Positions 18,943-27,902 of a stretch of 34,600 nucleotides of DNA are shown in pieces. The notes below the pieces were generated by a model. That model did not search any database and was not told the DNA's origin. It saw only the letters and a program-made list of their open reading frames with translations. The number at the start of each line of letters is the position of its first letter. Position 1 is the first letter of the stretch. Position numbers and translations under genes: made by a program. This stretch comes from Clostridiales bacterium (GTDB lineage Bacteria; Bacillota; Clostridia; Christensenellales; Borkfalkiaceae): positions 1 to 34,600 of the forward strand of contig SVHK01000017.1 in the NCBI GenBank assembly GCA_015055865.1, given 5' to 3'.

Positions 18943-20343
18943 GTGAATAAGTTATTAAAGAAAATTTTAGTAGTAGCGACGGTTCTGGTCGTTTCGCTTA
19001 CCGCTGGTATCTTCTCGGCTTGTTCCTACGGGTTGGACCAAGAACAAAAGAAGAAACAAGAAGGGTATAACTGCACCGTAACCTACGACGCGAACGGCGG
19101 TACGTACGGAAGTAACTCTTCTATAACCTACGCGCTCGTGAAAGAAAATTCGCTCGCGCCCGCGCCCGGTTACGTGGACGGAAAAACGCAAAGTGGCGTG
19201 CCCGTGCCGACTAGAAGAAATTACCAATTGGTAAACGAAACCAAGCCTGCAAACGACGACGAAAAGAACGCGGCGGCGATTGCGTCCAAGTCTTGGTTCC
19301 AAGCTAAAACGGACGATAACGGAAATATCGTTTACGAAGGCGAAGGGGAGAATAAAACCCCCGTGCTCGTGACGGGTACGCCTTGGAATTTCGCGAAAGA
19401 TAGAGTAACGGAAGATATTACGTTGGTTGCGCAGTGGACGAAAGTTTATAAATTCATTCTTTGCTTGACCGAAGAAGTGGTCGGCGAGGACGGGGTTGTA
19501 ACCGTTCAAGAAAAGGAAGTGCGTTCCTATACGGTAAATCCCGGAGCGACGATTGCGGATAAGTTGTACGATAAGAAAGACAACGCGATTTTCCGTCGCG
19601 CGGATTATATTCGTCCGAAGATTACCAATTATACGTTCCTTGATTTCTATATGGACGAAGCTTTGACTACGCAAATGCCGATGGATTTGGTTCACCCCGG
19701 TACTTACACGCAAGAAGTAACGGTTATCGACCCTGAAACCAACCAAGAAGTGACGCAAACCGTGGAAACCAACGACGTTAAGATTTACGTGAAGTATCTT
19801 AAAGGTAAATTCGATTTGATTTCTCAAAATAATATTAAGCCTTTGACGGAGAAGAGCCAATGGTATCTCGTAGAGAACGTTGATTTGACTAGCGCGAACG
19901 CTTGGACGAATTTAACTTCGTTCACGGGTACGATTTACGGCAACGGCTTTACGATGAGCAATATGACCGTAACGACGCTTGCGATGAACGTTCAAGGCGG
20001 TGGGTATAATACGCACAGCATCTTTGGTAAAATGAACGGCGTGATTGAAAATATCACTTTTGAGAACTTTACCTTGAAAGTAGATACGCAATACGGCGCG
20101 AGCGGTATTATCGGCGAACAAAGATTGAGTTTCTTCGCGTATAATTTCGGTGCGAAAGGCTTGCTTGATAACGTAACCTTAAAAGATTGCGCTATCGTTC
20201 GCAAGGCGGACAATTACTATACCGCAACGGTTGGCGTAAATTCGATGTGGTATGAAGCTCCGTCTGAAAATCAAGCAACCGTAACGGTTATGGAAACGGG
20301 TGTAACCCCTAATCCTACTTCGGTTAAAATTATAACGGAATAA
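18943..20343 (+). CDS. Lipoprotein with InlB-type repeats and a GLUG-like beta region
   Basis: GTG start with GGAGG about 10 nt upstream. The signal peptide ends in the lipobox FSAC (Cys27). Two divergent Listeria-Bacteroides-like repeats follow (first: CTVTYDANGG ... LVAQW, about residues 42-165; second: about 168-285, ending IYVKYL). From about 290 to 430 the sequence resembles GLUG-type or right-handed beta-helix proteins (FTGTIYGNGFTMSNMTV, HSIFGKMNGVIENITFENF, GLLDNVTLKDC). It lies 24 nt before the binding-protein gene of the peptide transporter, so it is probably translated from the same mRNA. It may be an accessory surface receptor, but no ligand can be inferred. Confidence 0.85.
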   Translation: MNKLLKKILVVATVLVVSLTAGIFSACSYGLDQEQKKKQEGYNCTVTYDANGGTYGSNSSITYALVKENSLAPAPGYVDGKTQSGVPVPTRRNYQLVNETKPANDDEKNAAAIASKSWFQAKTDDNGNIVYEGEGENKTPVLVTGTPWNFAKDRVTEDITLVAQWTKVYKFILCLTEEVVGEDGVVTVQEKEVRSYTVNPGATIADKLYDKKDNAIFRRADYIRPKITNYTFLDFYMDEALTTQMPMDLVHPGTYTQEVTVIDPETNQEVTQTVETNDVKIYVKYLKGKFDLISQNNIKPLTEKSQWYLVENVDLTSANAWTNLTSFTGTIYGNGFTMSNMTVTTLAMNVQGGGYNTHSIFGKMNGVIENITFENFTLKVDTQYGASGIIGEQRLSFFAYNFGAKGLLDNVTLKDCAIVRKADNYYTATVGVNSMWYEAPSENQATVTVMETGVTPNPTSVKIITE

Positions 20344-20367
20344 AAACTTGTAAGGAGAAGATATAAA

Positions 20368-23055
20368 ATGAACAAGAAAATTGCAGACTTGCTTAAGAAC
20401 AAAAAGTTTTTAGCAATCGTTAGCATCGTATTGGTCGTTGCGATTGTAACGCCCATACTTGCAGTATTGTTGAAACCGGACGATAACACCGACCCTAGCG
20501 GTGGCGACTTCTTCAACAACGAAACGGACGCTCTCGTATTTAGCTCGGGTGAATTTGACGGCGTATTCAGTCCGTTCTTCGCTACGTCCGCATACGACAC
20601 GGGCGTGGTTGGACAAACGCAAATCTCGATGCTTTCTTCCGACGAAACCGGTAACAACGTAGTATTCGGTAAAGACGAACCCGTCGTAACGCTTGACTAT
20701 AGCGAAGTAATGTACGATAAATCTAATAACGTTACGCAAACGGGGGATAAAGACGGTAAGACCGTTTATCAAATGGTTTTGAAAAAAGACATTCTTTTCT
20801 CGGACGGTCAACCCTTGACGGCGCACGACGTACTCTTTAATATGTACGTTTATCTCGATCCCGCTTATACCGGTTCTTCCACGATGTATTCGACGGATAT
20901 CGTTGGTTTGCGTAAATATCAATACCAAACGGACGGCGAAATGAGTGATTCGGCGCAAGAGCTTTTGGAAAATACGTTTACCACGCTTGCAACCAGACGT
21001 ATGTCGGCTATCGTTGCTTACGTAAACGAAGAAAGCAACGTAAACTCTTTAATCCAAGTTTACAACCAAGCTTGCGCAGGACAACAAATCAATAGAACGT
21101 ATAACGAAGCGGCGATTTTAGCGGATATTGAAACGATTAAGCAATATTGGGTAGAAGAAATTACCACCGACTGGAACGCGGCGTCTTCCGACCTTGCATC
21201 TATGCAAACGGAATATCCGTTCACTAAGCCTTGGCAATTATATTTCTTTAACGAAGGTTTGATTTCCCGTAAAACCGCGGTAAATCCCACCAACGGTTCT
21301 ACTTATTATCCCAAAGATTCCGATGGTAAGTATATCATCGATTGGGCGTTGTACGGCTATGACCCTAATGCGGAATACACCAAAGAACAAGCTATCCAAG
21401 AAGTAAAAGATAACTATCTTACCGACGATAAGTTCGTTGCGCAAATCCTTGGCGGTTGGGCTACTTCCAGCACGATTGCGACTTTGTTTGCGGCGGAAGA
21501 TAAACAACTTTATTACGAAGCTCGTAGAGGGCAAGACGGTCAACTTAAGTTCAAAAATATTGAAGGCATTAAGATTAAGTCCGCATCTGAATTCAACGGA
21601 ACGAAGAGGTATCCCGAAGAAAACTACGCGGATTATGAAATGCTTGAAATTACCATCAACGGCGTTGACCCGAAAGCTAAGTGGAACTTCGCTTTCTCCG
21701 TATCGCCTATGCATTACTATTCGACGAGCGAACTTACCGCTGCTGCGATGGCGGACACCGATTACGATTCCGATTTCGGCGTTGCGTTCTCTTCCGTTGA
21801 CTTTATGAATTCTTTGAAACGTAGAAACAAAGTGCCTATGGGCGCAGGTATCTACAAGGCGTCCACGATGAACGATTACGTTTACGATTGGAGCAACGAT
21901 ACGGAAAGCTTTAATAAACTTGCGGACGGGTTCTTGAGCAACAACGTTTGCTACTTTATCCGTAACGATAATTTCGTAACGACGGGTGGTAACACGAACG
22001 CGGTTTATAACGCAAAAATTAAGCACATTCAATATAAGGTTGTCAACTCTGCAAACACGATGACTGCGTTGCAAAGCGGTGCGATTCACTACGCTGACCC
22101 TTCGGCTACGACGGAAAATATCGCGATTATTGATAACCACGACGACCTTAACAGAATTATGACCAAGACGGCTGGTTACGGTTATATCGGTATTAACGCG
22201 AAGTTTGTACCGAACATTAACGTACGTCGCGCCTTGATGTCCGCAATGGATATCTCGCTCGTACAAAACTATTATCCTGGTAACTTGTCCGAACCTATCT
22301 ACCGTGCGTTCTCCAAAGTTTCTTGGGTTTACAAGGAATTTGAAAACGACGGTATTGAAGCTTGGCATCCAGTAAGTAAAGACAACAATATCGACGAACA
22401 ATATTATCCGTATTACAGTACGAAAGACGCTGTTAAAGCGCAAGTTAAGTATTATCTTGAAGAAGGCGGTTGCTATCCTCAAAACGGTAAGTGGTACGAC
22501 AAGGACGGTAAGGTCTTGAAGTACACCTTTACGGTAGCGGGCGATACGACTGACCACCCTGCGTACAAGACTTTCTTGAACGCAAGAGATATTCTTAATG
22601 AAATGGGCTTGGAAATCGAAGTTATTCCCGATTCTCGTGCGCTCTTTAAACTTGCAAGCGGTAATTTGGCGATTTGGGCGGCTGCTTGGTCTGCATCCCT
22701 TGACCCCGATATGTATCAAGTTTATCACAAGAACAGTAAGGCAACTTCTATTCTTAACTGGGGTTACGACCATATTAAGACTTCCGGTTCGCAAGAAGAA
22801 AAGTATCTCGTTGACGAAATCAGTTCGTTGATTGACGCCGGTCGTGAAACGATCGTTGCTGCGGAACGTGCGGAAATTTACCGTTTAGCGTCCGATTACG
22901 TTATGGAACTTGCCGTTGAACTTCCCGTATATCAAAGAAGTGATATGAACGTTTATAACAATAAGGTTCTTGACGCGACGACGTTCAAGAAGAATCCTAC
23001 GCCTTTTGCTGGGCCTTTGAGCGAAATGTGGAAGGTAAGCTTTATTCAAGAGTAA
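20368..23055 (+). CDS. Oligopeptide ABC transporter substrate-binding protein (SBP family 5), enlarged and membrane-anchored
   Basis: AAGGAG precedes the ATG by about 10 nt. Instead of a lipobox the N-terminus has one hydrophobic helix (about residues 14-35) after a basic stretch, so the protein is likely held by an uncleaved helix or released by signal peptidase. Family-5 features are visible: VLKKDILFSDGQPLTAHDVLFN (in part, about 138-158) and GYIGINAKFVPNINVRRALM (about 602). At 895 residues it is far longer than typical OppA/DppA (about 540). The extra length sits mainly at about 180-400, between the two halves of the lobe-I signature. Its role would be to capture peptides outside the cell and hand them to the permeases encoded just downstream. 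The substrate could differ from peptides, since family 5 also binds nickel, heme and sugars, but the nearby protease favours peptides. Confidence 0.9.
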   Translation: MNKKIADLLKNKKFLAIVSIVLVVAIVTPILAVLLKPDDNTDPSGGDFFNNETDALVFSSGEFDGVFSPFFATSAYDTGVVGQTQISMLSSDETGNNVVFGKDEPVVTLDYSEVMYDKSNNVTQTGDKDGKTVYQMVLKKDILFSDGQPLTAHDVLFNMYVYLDPAYTGSSTMYSTDIVGLRKYQYQTDGEMSDSAQELLENTFTTLATRRMSAIVAYVNEESNVNSLIQVYNQACAGQQINRTYNEAAILADIETIKQYWVEEITTDWNAASSDLASMQTEYPFTKPWQLYFFNEGLISRKTAVNPTNGSTYYPKDSDGKYIIDWALYGYDPNAEYTKEQAIQEVKDNYLTDDKFVAQILGGWATSSTIATLFAAEDKQLYYEARRGQDGQLKFKNIEGIKIKSASEFNGTKRYPEENYADYEMLEITINGVDPKAKWNFAFSVSPMHYYSTSELTAAAMADTDYDSDFGVAFSSVDFMNSLKRRNKVPMGAGIYKASTMNDYVYDWSNDTESFNKLADGFLSNNVCYFIRNDNFVTTGGNTNAVYNAKIKHIQYKVVNSANTMTALQSGAIHYADPSATTENIAIIDNHDDLNRIMTKTAGYGYIGINAKFVPNINVRRALMSAMDISLVQNYYPGNLSEPIYRAFSKVSWVYKEFENDGIEAWHPVSKDNNIDEQYYPYYSTKDAVKAQVKYYLEEGGCYPQNGKWYDKDGKVLKYTFTVAGDTTDHPAYKTFLNARDILNEMGLEIEVIPDSRALFKLASGNLAIWAAAWSASLDPDMYQVYHKNSKATSILNWGYDHIKTSGSQEEKYLVDEISSLIDAGRETIVAAERAEIYRLASDYVMELAVELPVYQRSDMNVYNNKVLDATTFKKNPTPFAGPLSEMWKVSFIQE

Positions 23056-23066
23056 TTTTTAATTTG

Positions 23067-23109
23067 AACCCTTGCGAAAGGTTGGAAACAACCTTTCGTG
23101 AGAAGGGTT
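23067..23109 (+). promoter_or_regulatory. Long stem-loop between binding-protein and permease genes
   Basis: CGAAAGGTTG (23075-23084) pairs perfectly with 23089-23098 around a GAAA loop. An outer AACCCTT/AAGGGTT stem (23067-23073, 23103-23109) closes it. There is no T-run. Such intercistronic hairpins commonly stabilise the upstream binding-protein mRNA so that more binding protein than permease is made; that role is inferred here. A looser inverted repeat lies at about 23127-23158. Confidence 0.55.
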
Positions 23110-23170
23110 AGGAAGAATTTGAATTTTCAATCCGTTTTAAAATACGGAATTGGAAACGTCAAGGTGAACT

Positions 23171-24151
23171 ATGTTTAAATATATTACGAAAAGACTTTTA
23201 TTATCTATACTTATCATTTTCGGGGTATCGCTATTGATGTACGCCTTGTTGCGTTTGATGCCGGGGGACTACGTTGAACAAAAATTTACGTTGAACCCGA
23301 ACAGCGAAATTAGCCCCGAACGTATTACGGCTATGAAAGAGTTGTACGGTTTGAACGACTCCGTTATCGTCGGATATTTTAAATGGCTCGCGAAAGCGTT
23401 AAAGGGCGATTTTGGTATGTCTTTCCAATTCGACGCGCCCGTTATGGAAGTTATCGGCGAAAATATGTGGATTTCTTTCCTTTTGACGCTCATCGCGCTC
23501 GTTATTTATTATCCTTTGGGTATTTTGCTCGGCGTTAGGGCGGCGGTCAAGCAGTATAGTATTTTCGACTATACGACCACGGTTATCACGATGCTCGGTA
23601 TTTCCTTGCCTTCCTTCTTCTTCTCGGCTATCCTTATTAAGACTTTCGCGTTTGATTTGGGTTGGTTTGATACGAGTTTGGGGTTGGTAAGTAGCGGTAT
23701 GCTCAACGCGACGGAATGGGAACTTTTCTGGGATAAAGCTTGGCATTTGGTGCTCCCGATGATTACGGTCGTTATTTTGAGTATCGGTGGTTTGATGCGT
23801 TATACGCGTACGAATATGCTCGAAGTTTTGACGGCGGATTATATCCGTACCGCAAGAGCGAAGGGCGCGTCCGAAATGACGGTCGTTTATAAGCACGCAT
23901 TTAAAAATACGATGATTCCGCTCGTTACGATGCTTGCTGGGTTATTGCCCGGACTTTTCGGCGGTTCGATGATTATCGAACAAGTATTCGCGATTCCCGG
24001 TATCGGTTTGAAAGCGTATCAAGCGTTGAACGCAGGCGATATTCCTTTCGTTATGGGCTACAATATGTTCCTTGCGGTATTGACCGTTTTGGGTATGTTG
24101 CTCACGGATATTATGTACGCGGTCGTTGACCCGCGCGTTAAACTTAAATAA
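23171..24151 (+). CDS. oppB: Oligopeptide ABC transporter permease, OppB/DppB type
   Basis: The protein has 326 residues, the usual length for OppB. It starts with the typical MFKYITKRLLLSILIIFGVSLLMYALLRLMPGD. About six membrane helices can be seen. The cytoplasmic coupling motif (EAA loop) is at YIRTARAKGASEMTVVYKHA, and the end DIMYAVVDPRVKLK is characteristic of the family. AAGGTG precedes the ATG by 5 nt. It forms the membrane channel with the OppC-type protein 12 nt downstream. Opp and Dpp cannot be told apart by sequence alone. Confidence 0.95.
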   Translation: MFKYITKRLLLSILIIFGVSLLMYALLRLMPGDYVEQKFTLNPNSEISPERITAMKELYGLNDSVIVGYFKWLAKALKGDFGMSFQFDAPVMEVIGENMWISFLLTLIALVIYYPLGILLGVRAAVKQYSIFDYTTTVITMLGISLPSFFFSAILIKTFAFDLGWFDTSLGLVSSGMLNATEWELFWDKAWHLVLPMITVVILSIGGLMRYTRTNMLEVLTADYIRTARAKGASEMTVVYKHAFKNTMIPLVTMLAGLLPGLFGGSMIIEQVFAIPGIGLKAYQALNAGDIPFVMGYNMFLAVLTVLGMLLTDIMYAVVDPRVKLK

Positions 24152-24163
24152 GGAGGCGGAAAA

Positions 24164-25291
24164 ATGAACGAAGAAAAACTCGATTCTTTGCAAGAAGAAA
24201 CCGTCGTTGAAACGGTTGAAACTGAATCTGAAATGCAAACGGTTCAAGAAGGGTTTTTGTCCGATAACGTAAAGGCGTTGAGCCCTACGCAGTTGGTCGT
24301 TAAACGCTTTTTCCGTTCCAAACTTTCCATCGTTGGCTTAGTTTTGATTATCGGCTTGTTCTTATTCTCCTTTTTAGGGCCTTTGTTCTCACCGTACGGA
24401 GAAACGGAAATCGACTACGAAACGGATAGAATGAACGTCGTCGTTACCGAATTTACTTACGAAGTGCCGATGTACGACGAATTCGGCTCGCCCGTCTTGG
24501 ACGAAAACGGCGAACAAAAATACGAAAGTATTATCGTTTATCAAATGGATAAAACGCAAAAGAAAGTTGACGACCACGCGTTGCCTTCCGCAGAGCATTG
24601 GCTCGGTACGGACGCCGACGGTATGGACGTCTTAACGAGAATTATGTACGGCGGTAGAATTTCGCTTACGATAAGTTTCATCGTCGTATTTATGGAAGTT
24701 ATTCTCGGCGTTATTTTGGGCGGTATCGCAGGGTATTTTGGTAAATGGGTGGATACGCTCATTATGCGTATCGTCGATATTTTCAACTGTTTGCCGACCT
24801 TGCCCTTGATGTTGATTATCGGCGCGATTCTCGACGCGTTGGGGATTAAAGCGAGTGTAAGAATTTACTATATGATGGCGTTCTTGACGTTCTTTGGTTG
24901 GACGGGTATTGCGAGAATCGTTCGCGGTCAAATCCTTTCCTTGCGTGAGCAAGAGTTTATGGTTTCTGCGACGGCGCGTGGTCTTTCCACGAAACGTAAA
25001 ATTTTCCGTCACTTGATTCCGAACGTTATGCCTCAGCTGATCGTTTCGATGACTTTGGGACTTGGTAGCGTTATTCTTTCGGAAGCGACGCTTTCCTACT
25101 TGAACCTTGGCGTACCCAAGCCTTACGCGGCGTGGGGCGGTATGATTGGGGATATTAAAGACCCTATCATCTTGCAAAACTATCCTAACTTGTGGATGCC
25201 TGCAGGTTTGTGTATCGTTCTTGCGGTTCTTGCATTCAACTTCATCGGCGACGGGCTTCGCGACGCGTTTGACCCGAAATCCAAGAAGTAA
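24164..25291 (+). CDS. oppC: Oligopeptide ABC transporter permease, OppC/DppC type
   Basis: AAGGAGGCGG precedes the ATG in the 12-nt gap after oppB. An acidic N-terminal tail of about 40 residues (rich in Glu, Val and Thr) comes before the OppC_N helix (SKLSIVGLVLIIGLFLFSFLG). An extracellular loop of about 70 residues follows; it is longer than usual and acidic. Then come LGTDADGMDVLTRIMYGGRISL and the remaining helices. The EAA loop reads EFMVSATARGLSTKRKIFRH, and the C-terminus (FIGDGLRDAFDPKSKK) is family-typical. At 375 residues it is longer than the usual 300 or so because of the tail and the loop. Confidence 0.95.
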   Translation: MNEEKLDSLQEETVVETVETESEMQTVQEGFLSDNVKALSPTQLVVKRFFRSKLSIVGLVLIIGLFLFSFLGPLFSPYGETEIDYETDRMNVVVTEFTYEVPMYDEFGSPVLDENGEQKYESIIVYQMDKTQKKVDDHALPSAEHWLGTDADGMDVLTRIMYGGRISLTISFIVVFMEVILGVILGGIAGYFGKWVDTLIMRIVDIFNCLPTLPLMLIIGAILDALGIKASVRIYYMMAFLTFFGWTGIARIVRGQILSLREQEFMVSATARGLSTKRKIFRHLIPNVMPQLIVSMTLGLGSVILSEATLSYLNLGVPKPYAAWGGMIGDIKDPIILQNYPNLWMPAGLCIVLAVLAFNFIGDGLRDAFDPKSKK

Positions 25292-25325
25292 ATTAAGTCG
25301 ATTAAACAATTTATTGGTGTAAATT

Positions 25326-26495
25326 ATGTTATTTAAGAAAAAAGATTCCACTAAAAAGGAAAATTCACATTATTTAAGCGCGAAAGAAACGCGTGAAATT
25401 GCTAAGCAAAACGCGCGTACCATTCGCGAGCTTGAAAAACGTAAAAAGAGAGTTGCGTCTGAAGAAGAATACACGACGCAAATGCGCGATACCAACAATA
25501 TCGTTGAATTTGATAACTTACATACCTATTTCTTCGGCGACGCAGGCGTCGTTAAAGCGGTTAACGGGGTGTCGTTCGATATTCCTAAAGGCGCGACGGT
25601 TGGCGTCGTAGGGGAGTCCGGTTGCGGTAAGTCGGTTACCAGCTTGTCCTTGATGCAACTCGTTCAAGGCCCGCGCGGGCAAATCGTGGACGGTAGTATC
25701 CGTTTCAATATGGGCGACAAGGCTTACGATATTGCGAAGATGCCCCTTTCGGAGATGAGAAAGGTACGCGGTGAGCAAATCGCGATGATTTTCCAAGAAC
25801 CGATGACGTCTTTGAATCCCGTATTTAAAATCGGGTATCAAATGGACGAAATGGTTTTGTTGCATACGCCTAACTGCACGAAAGAACAAGCGAAAGCGCG
25901 TAGTTTGGAAATGCTCGAACTCGTTGGGATTGCGGCGCCCGAACGCGTTTACGGGTGTTATCCTCACGAACTTTCGGGGGGTATGCGTCAACGCGTTATG
26001 ATTGCGATTGCGCTTTCTTGTAACCCTAGATTGATTATCGCTGACGAGCCTACCACGGCGCTCGACGTTACCATTCAGGCGCAAATTCTCGATTTGCTCC
26101 GTGAAATTAAAGATAAAATCGACGGTTCGATTATGTTGATTACGCACGACTTGGGCGTTATCGCGGAAATGGCGGATTACGTCGTCGTAATGTACGCCGG
26201 TCGCGTTATCGAACGGGGTACGACCAAAGAAATTTTCGAAAATCCTTTGCACCCTTATACCATCGGTTTGCAAAAGAGTAAACCCGTCGTTCGTCGTAAG
26301 GTCGATAGACTTTACAATATACCCGGGCAAGTGCCTAATCCTATCGATATGCCCAATTATTGTTACTTCCGCGACCGTTGCGACCGTTGCGTAGGTAAGT
26401 GCGCGCAAGGGTATCCCGAATTCGTACAAGTTTCGCCGACGCACAGCGTTTCCTGCTATTTGTACGAAAATGCGAAGGAGGAAAACAATGACTAA
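25326..26495 (+). CDS. oppD: Oligopeptide ABC transporter ATP-binding protein, OppD/DppD type
   Basis: An N-terminal extension of about 55 mostly charged, helical residues precedes the ABC domain. Walker A is GESGCGKS (96-103, Lys102), the Q-loop FQEPMTSLNP, the signature LSGGMRQR (from 216), Walker B LIIADEP (236-242), and the H-loop ITHDLG. The C-terminal oligo_HPY domain carries Cys residues in a C-X5-C-X2-C-X3-C pattern plus a late Cys, which may bind an iron-sulfur cluster as reported for some DppD/OppD proteins. The ribosome binding site is weak (GGTG, 9 nt before ATG). The end overlaps oppF by 8 nt, which suggests translational coupling. It supplies energy for peptide import. Confidence 0.95.
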   Translation: MLFKKKDSTKKENSHYLSAKETREIAKQNARTIRELEKRKKRVASEEEYTTQMRDTNNIVEFDNLHTYFFGDAGVVKAVNGVSFDIPKGATVGVVGESGCGKSVTSLSLMQLVQGPRGQIVDGSIRFNMGDKAYDIAKMPLSEMRKVRGEQIAMIFQEPMTSLNPVFKIGYQMDEMVLLHTPNCTKEQAKARSLEMLELVGIAAPERVYGCYPHELSGGMRQRVMIAIALSCNPRLIIADEPTTALDVTIQAQILDLLREIKDKIDGSIMLITHDLGVIAEMADYVVVMYAGRVIERGTTKEIFENPLHPYTIGLQKSKPVVRRKVDRLYNIPGQVPNPIDMPNYCYFRDRCDRCVGKCAQGYPEFVQVSPTHSVSCYLYENAKEENND

Positions 26496-27546
26496 TATGG
26501 AAGAAGTAAAACTTGAAGAAGAAGTCGTAACGGAAACGAAGGCGGAAGAAGTCGTAAAGCAACCGCTTGACCCCGACGCAGTTCTCGAAGTTAGAAACTT
26601 AAAGAAATATTTCCCCGTAGAAACAGATTTCTTCGGTCGTCCGACTAAGTTCTTAAAGGCTGTTGACGACGTTAGCTTTACGATTAAGCAAGGTACTACG
26701 CTTGGTATCGTAGGGGAATCGGGTTGTGGTAAGACGACGTTAGGGCGTACTATTTTAAGATTGCACCCTGCAACCGAAGGCGAAATTTATTTCGATGGGA
26801 AGGATATTAATAAGCTTACGACCAAAGAATTGAACGCTTTGCGTCCTTTAATGCAAATTATTTTCCAAGACCCGTATTCGTCCCTTTCTCCCCGTATGCC
26901 CGTCGGTGAAATTATCGGCGAAGCGGTAGCGGAGCATAAGTTAGTTCCGAAGGAAAAGCTTAAAGAATACGTTTTGGATATTATGAAAAAGTGTGGGTTG
27001 CCGTATCACTACTACGAAAGATATCCCCACGAATTCTCGGGCGGTCAACGTCAACGTATTTGTATCGCTACGGCGCTCGCATTAAAGCCTAAATTCGTCG
27101 TTTGCGACGAACCCGTGTCTGCGCTCGACGTTTCTATTCAAGCGCAAATCATCAACCTTTTGCGCGATTTGCAAAAGGAAATGGGCTTGACCTATATCTT
27201 TATTTCCCACGACTTGTCCGTCGTTGAACATATTTCCGATTATATCGGGGTTATGTATTTGGGCAGTATGGTGGAATACGGTTCGACGCAAGATATTTTC
27301 GAGAATCCGATGCATCCGTACACGGAAGCGTTGTTCTCCGCCGTACCCGTTCCCGACCCCAATATGAAGATGAACCGTATTATTTTGAGCGGGGATATTC
27401 CCAGCCCCATTAACGCGCCGACCGGTTGTAAGTTCCACACCCGTTGCGGTAAATGTATGGAAATTTGTAAAACGGTAGAACCTAAGTTTAAGGACTACGG
27501 AAACGGGCATAAAGTTGCTTGTCATTTGTATTCTCAAGAAGATTAA
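26488..27546 (+). CDS. oppF: Oligopeptide ABC transporter ATP-binding protein, OppF/DppF type
   Basis: The ATG at 26488 is chosen because AAGGAGG ends 6 nt before it; an ATG at 26470 lies upstream of that site and would have no ribosome binding site. Walker A is GESGCGKT (76-83, Lys82), Q-loop FQDPYSSLSP, signature FSGGQRQR, Walker B FVVCDEP (203-209) and H-loop ISHDLS. The oligo_HPY tail has the same C-X5-C-X2-C-X3-C spacing as OppD and a late Cys. The N-terminal 30 residues are acidic and unlike other OppF proteins. It pairs with OppD as the two-ATPase motor of the importer. The start codon lies inside the end of oppD. Confidence 0.95.
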   Translation: MTNMEEVKLEEEVVTETKAEEVVKQPLDPDAVLEVRNLKKYFPVETDFFGRPTKFLKAVDDVSFTIKQGTTLGIVGESGCGKTTLGRTILRLHPATEGEIYFDGKDINKLTTKELNALRPLMQIIFQDPYSSLSPRMPVGEIIGEAVAEHKLVPKEKLKEYVLDIMKKCGLPYHYYERYPHEFSGGQRQRICIATALALKPKFVVCDEPVSALDVSIQAQIINLLRDLQKEMGLTYIFISHDLSVVEHISDYIGVMYLGSMVEYGSTQDIFENPMHPYTEALFSAVPVPDPNMKMNRIILSGDIPSPINAPTGCKFHTRCGKCMEICKTVEPKFKDYGNGHKVACHLYSQED

Positions 27547-27559
27547 TAGGAGTTAGGCA

Positions 27560-27826
27560 ATGCGACCTAAAAAAGAAAAGAAAAAAAAGGAAAAATTCGT
27601 TGACGACGGGCGCGTAATTGCGAGTATGGACAGCGAATATATCACGGGGTATAAATCGCGAGAAGCAAGAAAAAACCGCGAAGAAATCCGTGAAAGCAAT
27701 TTGACGAGAAAAGAACGTTGGGCGATTTATAAAGCGGCGTTAGGCGCGGTTATGCCCGTCTTCGCAATGTTTATGATTTCTCTCGTTATCGTGATATTGC
27801 TCCTGTATTTTTTCTGGATGAATTAA
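27560..27826 (+). CDS. Small basic protein with a C-terminal membrane helix
   Basis: AGGAG lies 8 nt before the ATG and 13 nt separate it from oppF, so it is the last gene of the transporter operon. The first 60 residues are highly charged (MRPKKEKKKKEKF, then Lys/Arg/Glu-rich); residues 63-86 form a single hydrophobic helix (VMPVFAMFMISLVIVILLLY). This is a tail-anchored layout with the charged part in the cytoplasm. I know no family for it. It might regulate or stabilise the transporter, but that rests only on position. Confidence 0.75.
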   Translation: MRPKKEKKKKEKFVDDGRVIASMDSEYITGYKSREARKNREEIRESNLTRKERWAIYKAALGAVMPVFAMFMISLVIVILLLYFFWMN

Positions 27827-27840
27827 AAAGTTGATTAAAA

Positions 27841-27875
27841 ACGAGCGTAGCGAATTTTTCGCTACGCTCGTTTGC
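27841..27875 (+). terminator. Intrinsic terminator of the transporter operon
   Basis: ACGAGCGTAGCGAA (27841-27854) pairs perfectly over 14 bp with 27858-27871 around a TTT loop, 14 nt after the stop of the small membrane protein. The following T-stretch is short (TTTGCTATCTTT), and an A-run precedes the stem. Confidence 0.8.
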
Positions 27876-27902
27876 TATCTTTGAAAAATTAAGTGTAGTA
27901 GA

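Noticed and set aside
21238-22794. Long open frame on the - strand opposite the binding-protein gene (518 codons)
   Set aside because: Same reason: composition shadow with Val/Arg/Ile-rich product and no recognisable domain, opposite a clear family-5 binding protein.
26470-26487. ATG at 26470 as start of oppF
   Set aside because: The AAGGAGG lies after this codon and serves ATG 26488.
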